From contig DASSGA010000240.1 of NCBI GenBank assembly GCA_035693805.1, forward strand, positions 1 through 10,544: a DNA stretch of 10,544 nt. The letters are read 5' to 3'. The notes beneath the pieces were generated by a model, which made no database searches, had not been told where the DNA came from, and saw only the letters and a list, made by a program, of their open reading frames with translations. Positions 6,484 to 10,544 of this stretch are shown here, piece after piece (position 1 is the stretch's first letter; each line of letters starts with the position of its first letter). This stretch comes from Kaftiobacterium sp035693805 (lineage in GTDB: Bacteria > Sysuimicrobiota > Sysuimicrobiia > Sysuimicrobiales > Kaftiobacteriaceae). A program made the position numbers and the translations under genes.

Positions 6484-6921
6484 TCAGCGCAGCAGCGGAC
6501 GCAGCGTGGTTTCGAGCTCATGCATCGAGGTCACGCCGATGAACTTTCGCACCATACGCCCGTCCCGATCCAAGATGAAGATCTCCGGGTGCGCCTTGAT
6601 CTCGAACATCGCGTTCACCTTGGCCGCGTCCGGTTGATTGAACTCATGGTAGTGCCAGGTGATCTGCTCTCCATACCGTGCTTTGAGTGAAGCCATCACG
6701 GGCTTCATCACTTCGCACGCCCCTCAGCCATGCGGATGATGGAGTGTCGGATCCGACCAGACGAAGACGACCGTCGGCCGGCCGCCCTCCACATAGTCCG
6801 CGTAGACGGGGCCGCGGGGCCAGGCTACGAACGCCACGACCGCGGCGGCGACCAGGCCGGCGGCGAGAAGCCAGCCGGCATAGCCCCGGTACCACGGACG
6901 TCGTGCATGTGTGGCTCCCAT
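6484..6921 (-). CDS. membrane-anchored thioredoxin-like protein, predicted selenoprotein (UGAC active site)
   Basis: Read through one in-frame TGA, this is a 145-residue protein: N-terminal anchor (about 14-34), then a thioredoxin fold. PTVVFVW (49-55) is the strand before the active site; the TGA at residue 66 gives U66-G-A-C69, followed by EVMKPVMASL. IKAHPEIFILD (108-118) supplies the cis-proline P112 and the next strand, and DGRMVRKFIG (120-129) completes the fold. Without read-through the protein would stop before its catalytic helix, and the rest would have no anchor or first strand. Both parts are intact and in the same frame. A SECIS-like hairpin follows the TGA. The ATG at 6921 has AGGAG 6 nt upstream, 13 bp after the kinase stop. 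It is the likely electron acceptor of the CcdA-like protein. A nonsense mutation or a sequencing error are the alternatives. Confidence 0.82.
6688..6707 (-). promoter_or_regulatory. candidate bacterial SECIS element
   Basis: On the minus strand TGAAGCC and GGCTTCA form a perfect 7-bp stem around the 6-nt loop CGTGAT. The stem begins at the 17th and the loop at the 24th nucleotide after the TGA, and the second loop base is G. Bacterial SECIS elements are short hairpins just downstream of the UGA inside the coding region, typically with a G in the first two loop positions, so placement and loop agree. A bulged A and two more G-C pairs can extend the stem base. It would recruit SelB with Sec-tRNA. 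Not tested by folding. Confidence 0.6.
6724..6726 (-). other. in-frame TGA read as selenocysteine (recoding site)
   Basis: The TGA replaces the first cysteine of the thioredoxin CxxC motif, leaving the resolving cysteine three residues on. The frame is the same on both sides, so no indel is needed. Other genes in the window end in TGA in the normal way, so the whole genetic code is not reassigned. Confidence 0.75.
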
Positions 6922-6934
6922 CTCCCTCTCCTCT

Positions 6935-8026
6935 CTACGACGCGGGGAGCGCGAAACCGACGGTCGTGCCTGCGCCGAGCTCGCTGCGCGCCCAGACGCG
7001 CCCCCCGTGCGCTTCCACGAGATGCTTGACGATAGCAAGTCCGAGGCCCGCCCCGCCCGTCGCGCGCGATCGCGAACGGTCTACGCGGTGGAACCGGTCG
7101 AAGATGTGGGGGAGCTCTTCAGCGGGGATGCCGGGACCCGTGTCCGACACCTCCACCTGAACCTCGCCATCCACCGCCCGCGCCGCCAGCCGCACCACGC
7201 CGCCGCGCTCCGTGTAGCGGATCGCGTTGGCCAGCAGATTGTGCAGGACCTGGACGATCCGATCGCGATCCGCGGGAACGCTCAGGGCCTGCGCGGCTAC
7301 GTCCAGCGCGACCCCCTTCTCCTCGGCCAGCGGGCGGGCCACGTCAGCTACCTCCCTGACCAGTCCGCCGAGATTCGCCGGTCGCCGATCGAGATGAAGC
7401 TGGCCCTGCTGAGCCAGCGAGAGGTCACGCAGGTCGCGCACCAGCCGGGTGAGGACCTGCGTCTGCATGTGCAGCGAGGCTAGGCGTTCCGGCGTGGTCA
7501 CGACCACGCCGTCGAGCATCCCCTCGAGGTTCGCCTGCAAGACCGAGAGGGGCGTGCCAAGTTCGTGCGCGATGTCCGCCAGCAGTTGTCGCCGCGTCTC
7601 CTCCGCGTGTCGTAGGTCCGCCGCCATGGCGTTGAATGCGCGCGCCACGCCGGCCAGCTCGTCGCCGCCCGCCACCGGTACGTCCTGCCGCAGGTCACCC
7701 TGCCCCACGCGCTTTGCGGCGATGGCAAACGCATGGAGCGGGGCGGTGATCGTCCGAGCGGTTGCGGTCCCCGCCACCGCAGCGACGCCCAACCCGATCA
7801 CCGCCGCCACCCAGATCGCCCGCCGGACATCGCCGAGCAGGCGCGCCTCAGGCGGAGCCATCATCTCGCGCATGGCGCTGTTCATCCCCGGCATCGCCCT
7901 CGCATGCCGGAGGAAGGCGCCGACGCGCGCCTGCGCAAGGCGGTCCGTCACCAGACCCACGACGGCGATGGAGAGCCAGGCCACGAGCACCAGGACCAGC
8001 ACAAACCGCCCGCGCACGCTAGCCAT
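6935..8026 (-). CDS. HAMP-containing sensor histidine kinase with Met-rich periplasmic loop
   Basis: A 363-residue membrane kinase. TM1 is about 8-27 and TM2 about 70-90, enclosing a short extracytoplasmic loop (28-69). The loop carries H41, M45, M48, M52, M55 and M56, in ARAMPGMNSAMREMMA. A HAMP domain follows (about 91-143), then the dimerisation domain with phospho-histidine H154 in DIAHELGTPL, where the usual arginine after HEL is glycine. The ATPase domain has the N box LHNLLANAIRY (261-271), G1 DTGPGIP (295-301), F box IFDRFHR (308-314) and G2 GGAGLGLAI (324-332). The start at 8026, with GGAGGAG upstream, overlaps the regulator gene by 8 nt, marking a cognate pair. The Met-rich loop suggests sensing of Cu(I)/Ag(I) or similar; the ligand is inferred. 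Confidence 0.95.
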   Translation of the reverse strand: MASVRGRFVLVLVLVAWLSIAVVGLVTDRLAQARVGAFLRHARAMPGMNSAMREMMAPPEARLLGDVRRAIWVAAVIGLGVAAVAGTATARTITAPLHAFAIAAKRVGQGDLRQDVPVAGGDELAGVARAFNAMAADLRHAEETRRQLLADIAHELGTPLSVLQANLEGMLDGVVVTTPERLASLHMQTQVLTRLVRDLRDLSLAQQGQLHLDRRPANLGGLVREVADVARPLAEEKGVALDVAAQALSVPADRDRIVQVLHNLLANAIRYTERGGVVRLAARAVDGEVQVEVSDTGPGIPAEELPHIFDRFHRVDRSRSRATGGAGLGLAIVKHLVEAHGGRVWARSELGAGTTVGFALPAS

Positions 8027-8714
8027 CGATCTCCTCCGCAAACCGGTAGCCGACGCCGTGCACGGTGACGATGTACCGCGGATGCCGCGGGTCGGGCTCG
8101 AGCTTCTGCCGGAGGTTCTTCACATGGGCGTCCACGGTGCGCTCGTAGCCCTCGAAGGCGTACCCCTGCACCTGATCGATGAGCTGCAGCCGCGTGAACG
8201 CCCGTCCGGGACTGTGCGCCAACGCCATGAGCAACCTGAACTCCGTAGGGGTCAGACCGAGGGGGACTCCGGCGCGCGTGGCCTCGAAGCGGGCCGGGTC
8301 GATCTCCAAATCGTGCACGCGGACCCGCTCGCCCGAAGGGGTGCCGGCATGCGAGCGGCGCAGCACCGCTCGGACACGCGCGACGACCTCGCGGGGGCTG
8401 AACGGCTTGGTGATGTAGTCGTCGGCGCCCAGCTCCAACCCGACGAGCTTGTCGGTCTCCTCATCGCGCGCCGTGAGCATGATCACGGGGGTCGAACCCT
8501 GCCCGCGGATGCGCCGGCAGACCTCAAAACCGTCCAGCCCTGGCAGCATGAGATCCAGCAGCACGAGATCGGGCCGCAGACGCGCGTACTCGTCCACGGC
8601 CCGAGCCCCGTCGCCGCTCACTTCGACGCGGTAGCCGTCCTTCTCCAGGTACTGGCGGACGACGTCCGCGATCCCCGGCTCATCCTCGACGATCAGCACG
8701 GTGCGTTTGGACAT
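8019..8714 (-). CDS. OmpR/PhoB-type response regulator
   Basis: A 231-residue regulator. The receiver domain (about 4-118) has acidic E10-D11, phospho-acceptor D54 in LVLLDLMLPGLDGFEV, T81 and K103 in YITKPF. The C-terminal winged helix (about 130-228) carries LTPTEFRLLMALAHSPGRAF, the recognition region YERTVDAHVKNLRQKLE and the wing YIVTVHGVGYRF. All key residues are intact. Its stop overlaps the kinase start by 8 nt and its start lies 2 bp after the SHOCT gene stop, with only a poor ribosome-binding site, so translation is probably coupled to that gene. OmpR-family dimers bind direct repeats spaced 11 bp, and four such TTCAC repeats lie upstream of the operon, which makes autoregulation likely. 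Confidence 0.97.
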   Translation of the reverse strand: MSKRTVLIVEDEPGIADVVRQYLEKDGYRVEVSGDGARAVDEYARLRPDLVLLDLMLPGLDGFEVCRRIRGQGSTPVIMLTARDEETDKLVGLELGADDYITKPFSPREVVARVRAVLRRSHAGTPSGERVRVHDLEIDPARFEATRAGVPLGLTPTEFRLLMALAHSPGRAFTRLQLIDQVQGYAFEGYERTVDAHVKNLRQKLEPDPRHPRYIVTVHGVGYRFAEEIDG

Positions 8715-8716
8715 CT

Positions 8717-9061
8717 CTACCCGAGGGCGCGCTTCAGCTCCTCGTACTGCTCCGTCGTGATCTCGCCGCGCGCCAGCCGCTGCCGGAGGATCGCCAGCGC
8801 CTCATCAGCGCGTCCGGCCTTGTCCACCAGGCCGCGGGTGATCAGCACGACGCCGGCGATCACGAGCACGAGGAACAGGAGTCCTCCCCAGCCCCAACCG
8901 GACCCGCCGCCGTACCAGCCGCCCATCATGCCCCGGCCCATGTGTCCGGGGCCCATCATCCCACCCAGCCCACCCACCCCGAGTGACATCCCCAGCACGG
9001 GGAGCAGGACGACCACGCCGAGCACGACCAGCAGGACGATCGACAGATCTCGTGAGCTCAT
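8717..9061 (-). CDS. SHOCT-domain membrane protein with Met/Gly-rich segment
   Basis: A 114-residue protein with two hydrophobic helices (about 7-29 and 60-76). Between them is a loop very rich in glycine, methionine, histidine and tryptophan (GGMMGPGHMGRGMMGGWYGG, 33-52). The C-terminal SHOCT domain (about 85-113) reads ALAILRQRLARGEITTEQYEE. SHOCT is a short oligomerisation-type helical domain common at protein ends and has no known enzymatic role. The Met/His loop is a plausible soft-metal site on the outer face of the membrane. AGGAGG lies 8 nt before the ATG. It is the second gene of the operon, 11 bp after the PepSY-like gene and 2 bp before the regulator gene. Family is clear; function is inferred from composition and context. 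Confidence 0.9.
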   Translation of the reverse strand: MSSRDLSIVLLVVLGVVVLLPVLGMSLGVGGLGGMMGPGHMGRGMMGGWYGGGSGWGWGGLLFLVLVIAGVVLITRGLVDKAGRADEALAILRQRLARGEITTEQYEELKRALG

Positions 9062-9072
9062 CGATGTGCCTC

Positions 9073-9747
9073 CTAGAACTCTCTCTCAGCCACGAACGCG
9101 CCGTGCCAGGTGTGGAACCATACCTGACCGGTGGACGCGTTCACGCTCAGCATCCCGGCGATCTTGCCGCCACGCTCGAAGTCGAAGGTGAAGTAGCCGT
9201 AGAAGGCGGTGCCGGCCTCAAGGGTCGACCCGGGGAACGCCTGCGCCAGATACTGCGCAGCGAGCTGCTGCGCACGATCCGGTGTGATCGGCTGGGCCTG
9301 CGGGGTCACCGGCTGGGTGGTGGGCCCCCCCATCATACCGCCACCCATCCTGCCGCCGCCCATCCAGCCGGCGCCGGCCATGTGGCCGTATTTCGTGTTC
9401 CACATCATGTTGGGCCCGGGCTCGGGGTGCACGAACCCGTTCCGCTCGACGATGAGCTCGAGCGCACCGCGCCCCGTGCTCTTCTCCTTGACCAGCACAT
9501 AGTAGTGGTTGCTGAACTCCATCACTTCCGTGACGGCCAGGTCACCGGGGTACCCCGCCAGGGCCTCGCGCGCGCGCGAAGCCGCACCGTCGATCGTCGT
9601 GACAGGAGTCACGGCCTGCCCCACGCGCGGCCCACCCATCCACGCGCCGCCCGGGCCTCCGATGCGCGGCTGCGCGATCACCGGCAGCGCCAGCGCCGTG
9701 GCGAGCGCGAGGATACCGATCCCGATGTAGACGTGTCCTTTCTGCAT
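9073..9747 (-). CDS. exported protein with two PepSY-like domains and a Met/Gly-rich linker
   Basis: A 224-residue secreted protein. Signal peptide about 1-25 with a cleavage-like ALPVIAQ. Two alpha-beta modules of PepSY type are seen: about 54-110 (REALAGYPGDLAVTEVMEF, then ALELIVERNGFV) and about 154-220 (RAQQLAAQYLAQAFPG, then GMLSVNASTGQVWFHTWHG). Between them lies NMMWNTKYGHM (113-123) and a glycine/methionine-rich stretch (126-142) with five methionines, a likely soft-metal-binding linker. PepSY domains generally act as inhibitory or binding modules outside the cytoplasm. GAGGAG lies upstream of the ATG. As first gene of the operon it is directly downstream of the control region with 11-bp repeats. 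PepSY assignment is by fold-pattern reading and is moderately sure. Confidence 0.83.
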   Translation of the reverse strand: MQKGHVYIGIGILALATALALPVIAQPRIGGPGGAWMGGPRVGQAVTPVTTIDGAASRAREALAGYPGDLAVTEVMEFSNHYYVLVKEKSTGRGALELIVERNGFVHPEPGPNMMWNTKYGHMAGAGWMGGGRMGGGMMGGPTTQPVTPQAQPITPDRAQQLAAQYLAQAFPGSTLEAGTAFYGYFTFDFERGGKIAGMLSVNASTGQVWFHTWHGAFVAEREF

Positions 9748-9763
9748 GCTGTCTATCTCCTCA

Positions 9764-9804
9764 CGTCAGTGTGAGAGCCTCTCACGACCCTCTCAGCACT
9801 GACG
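9764..9804. promoter_or_regulatory. large inverted repeat with 11-bp-spaced TGAGAGG repeats in the operon leader
   Basis: CGTCAGTG (9764-9771) and CACTGACG (9797-9804) are perfect complements. The match continues inward with TGAGAG and CTCTCA, one base bulged, giving about 14 pairs around a 12-nt centre. Inside, GTGAGAG-C-CTCTCAC (9771-9785) is itself a perfect palindrome. CCTCTCA occurs at 9778-9784 and 9789-9795, 11 bp apart. It could be an operator or an RNA hairpin in the leader, 17 to 57 nt before the first start codon. Confidence 0.55.
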
Positions 9805-9817
9805 GTACCGACCTGGC

Positions 9818-9855
9818 GTGAAGCAGCCGTGAACTCGACGTGAAGAAAGTGTGAA
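9818..9855 (-). promoter_or_regulatory. four TTCAC direct repeats at exact 11-bp spacing (predicted response-regulator operator)
   Basis: On the plus strand GTGAA occurs at 9818, 9829, 9840 and 9851; on the transcribed strand this is TTCAC with 6 nt between copies. An 11-bp direct repeat is the binding geometry of OmpR/PhoB-family dimers, so four units equal two dimer sites. It lies 71-108 nt upstream of the first operon gene, a good place for activation. The unit resembles the GTTCACC-type PHO box repeats known from Streptomyces. The regulator encoded at 8019-8714 is the obvious candidate. No convincing -35/-10 pair is visible. Confidence 0.72.
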
Positions 9856-9863
9856 TGCTTACT

Positions 9864-9885
9864 CCGTAGGGTACGCGCGCTACGG
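9864..9885. repeat. inverted repeat CCGTAG/CTACGG upstream of the operon operator
   Basis: CCGTAG (9864-9869) and CTACGG (9880-9885) are perfect 6-bp complements separated by 10 nt that include alternating GC. It lies just upstream of the TTCAC repeats, so it may be a second regulator site. No T-run makes it terminator-like. Confidence 0.35.
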
Positions 9886-9937
9886 GTCGAGGGGTATCGG
9901 GTGGAGGCCCGATGCGGCCGGTCGATCGAGGGTATGG

Positions 9938-9972
9938 CGCGGCAGGACGCCGGTGACCGGCGCCCTGCCGCG
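9938..9972 (-). terminator. strong hairpin after the cytochrome gene
   Basis: The arms CGCGGCAGG and CCTGCCGCG pair, then after one A/C mismatch CGCCGG pairs with CCGGCG around a TGA loop, giving about 15 base pairs. It begins 15 nt after the cytochrome stop on the minus strand. There is no T-run, as is common in GC-rich genomes, so termination is likely but not certain. It would insulate the operon control region from cytochrome transcription. Confidence 0.5.
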
Positions 9973-9986
9973 GGTGCGGATGAGAA

Positions 9987-10361
9987 CTACTTCCGCTCGA
10001 GCCCGAAGACCGTAACGGTCCCCGTCGCCTTGTCCACGCTGTGGCACGAGGTGCACGTCCCCTTCGCGGACGTGAACTTCGCGCTACTCAGGTGGATCTT
10101 GTGCATCGCCGTGCGGAACGGCGCGGGCGTGGGTCCCTTGGTGTGGCACAGGGCGCACTGCTGCACCGTCTTGGCCGCCGAGGCGGGATGCCCCTTGATC
10201 GCTTTCGCGGTCGCGTCCAGGGCGGGTTGCTTGCCCGGAGCGCCGTGACACGCGGGACACCCTTGCACGGCCGGACCCGCGGTGGTGGGCTCGATCCCGA
10301 CGAGCACCACCATCAGCCCGAACACGACGAGCACTGCCACTGCACCTGCCACTGCCTTCAT
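9987..10361 (-). CDS. triheme c-type cytochrome (c7-like)
   Basis: A 124-residue exported protein. An N-terminal hydrophobic segment (about 3-22) serves as signal or anchor. Three CxxCH haem sites follow: CPACH (35-39), CALCH (69-73) and CTSCH (103-107). Exactly three other histidines exist (H58, H87, H90), enough for bis-histidine ligation of all three haems as in c7/c3-type cytochromes. This suggests a low-potential periplasmic electron carrier. AAGGAG lies 8 nt before the ATG. It starts 35 bp after the end of a membrane-protein gene on the same strand, so the two may be co-transcribed, and is followed by a strong hairpin. Its apparent electron partners are outside the window. Functional link to the downstream redox operon is possible but unproven. 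Confidence 0.9.
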   Translation of the reverse strand: MKAVAGAVAVLVVFGLMVVLVGIEPTTAGPAVQGCPACHGAPGKQPALDATAKAIKGHPASAAKTVQQCALCHTKGPTPAPFRTAMHKIHLSSAKFTSAKGTCTSCHSVDKATGTVTVFGLERK

Positions 10362-10379
10362 CCGTCTGCTCCTTTCTCC

Positions 10380-10390
10380 CCTACCGTAGG
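10380..10390. repeat. 11-bp palindrome before the cytochrome gene
   Basis: CCTAC-C-GTAGG is a perfect palindrome around a single central base, in the 35-bp gap between the membrane-protein end and the cytochrome start. It could be a small operator. Part of it recurs at 9864-9875 (CCGTAGG followed by RTACG). Confidence 0.35.
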
Positions 10391-10396
10391 ATACGT

Positions 10397-10544
10397 CTAT
10401 CTGCGCGATTCGAGTTCACGGATCTTGAGCCAGAGCGCCACGGCGACGAACATGATCACTCCGATCGATACGACGAGTCCGCGCCATCTGAACCGCAACT
10501 CCGCCATCGCCGCGTCGCCGAACGCCCTCGCCCGCAGCGCCGCG
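10397..10544 (-). CDS. C-terminal end of a membrane protein (5' part outside the window)
   Basis: An open frame enters from the right edge and ends at TAG (10397-10399), encoding at least 49 residues. It has a basic/amphipathic part (FRWRG) and then a transmembrane helix LVVSIGVIMFVAVALWLKI with the tail RELESRR, so a C-terminal membrane anchor with a charged tail. An internal ATG at 10507 could give a 36-residue protein but lacks a ribosome-binding site, so the end of a longer gene is preferred. Its position just before the triheme cytochrome gene suggests a respiratory or cytochrome-type protein, but no diagnostic motif is visible. Confidence 0.6.
   Translation of the reverse strand, partial: AALRARAFGDAAMAELRFRWRGLVVSIGVIMFVAVALWLKIRELESRR

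Noticed and set aside
6484..6711. A separate short gene starting at the GTG at 6711 for the C-terminal part of the thioredoxin
   Set aside because: It would lack the anchor, the first strand and the catalytic position, has no good ribosome-binding site, and lies in the same frame as the upstream half; one recoded gene explains both pieces.
6724..6921. Thioredoxin as a pseudogene broken by a nonsense mutation
   Set aside because: Not excluded, but less likely: the stop falls exactly on the catalytic Cys position, the downstream frame is intact, and a SECIS-like hairpin follows. It is kept as the main alternative.
7449..9191. A 580-residue open frame on the plus strand
   Set aside because: It is antisense to the kinase, regulator and SHOCT genes, all of which have clear family motifs; its translation is low in complexity and rich in Arg/Pro/Ser, as expected of a GC-rich shadow frame.
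1..10544. Genome-wide reassignment of TGA to an amino acid
   Set aside because: Many genes here end in TGA at sensible C-termini with the next gene starting immediately, including the VKOR fusion, CcdA-like and cupredoxin genes.
1..10544. tRNA, rRNA, CRISPR array or insertion sequence
   Set aside because: I looked for cloverleaf arms, regularly spaced repeats and transposase motifs with terminal inverted repeats and saw none; the only repeats are short regulatory ones.

Overview
This is a GC-rich bacterial window that reads as chromosomal. It holds tightly packed genes with Shine-Dalgarno starts, many 2-13 bp gaps and GTGA stop/start overlaps, and no mobile-element, phage or CRISPR signature. 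The content is membrane redox and metal chemistry: a VKOR-thioredoxin fusion, a CcdA/DsbD-type thiol transporter, a cupredoxin, a multiheme cytochrome and two response regulators. This suggests an environmental, respiring GC-rich bacterium. The phylum cannot be fixed from the sequence.

Layout. Positions 1-144 hold no gene I can support, only hairpins. On the minus strand follow a PrsW-family intramembrane protease (145-831), a NarL/FixJ-type response regulator (888-1565) and a 49-residue single-span membrane protein (1683-1832). Three plus-strand genes come next: the VKOR-thioredoxin fusion (2021-2857), a DUF3795-like cysteine-rich protein (2948-3310) and an unknown 101-residue protein (3322-3627). 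From 9747 back to 3641 ten minus-strand genes form one apparent operon: PepSY-like exported protein, SHOCT membrane protein, OmpR-type response regulator, histidine kinase, thioredoxin, anchored beta-rich protein, polytopic CC/HH membrane protein, cupredoxin, CcdA-like protein and SAM methyltransferase. Upstream of it lie a control region (9748-9986), a triheme cytochrome c (9987-10361) and the C-terminal end of a further membrane protein (10397-10544).

The main discovery is in the thioredoxin gene. Two open segments that look separate lie in the same frame, split by a single TGA at 6724-6726. That TGA sits exactly where the first catalytic cysteine of a CGAC thioredoxin motif belongs, giving U-G-A-C. 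A perfect 7-bp stem with a 6-nt loop begins 16 nt after the TGA, and the loop has a G at its second position. This matches the general form of bacterial SECIS elements. I therefore annotate one selenocysteine-containing, membrane-anchored thioredoxin-like protein (6484-6921).

How the genes may work together (inference): CcdA would carry electrons across the membrane to the selenothioredoxin. The cupredoxin, the CC/HH membrane protein and the beta-rich protein may be the clients or copper-handling partners. The kinase has a methionine-rich periplasmic loop that could sense copper or another soft metal. Its response regulator probably binds four TTCAC repeats spaced exactly 11 bp apart upstream of the operon. 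The methionine/glycine-rich SHOCT and PepSY-like proteins add extracytoplasmic metal-binding potential. The separately transcribed VKOR-thioredoxin would be an oxidising counterpart to this reducing arm.
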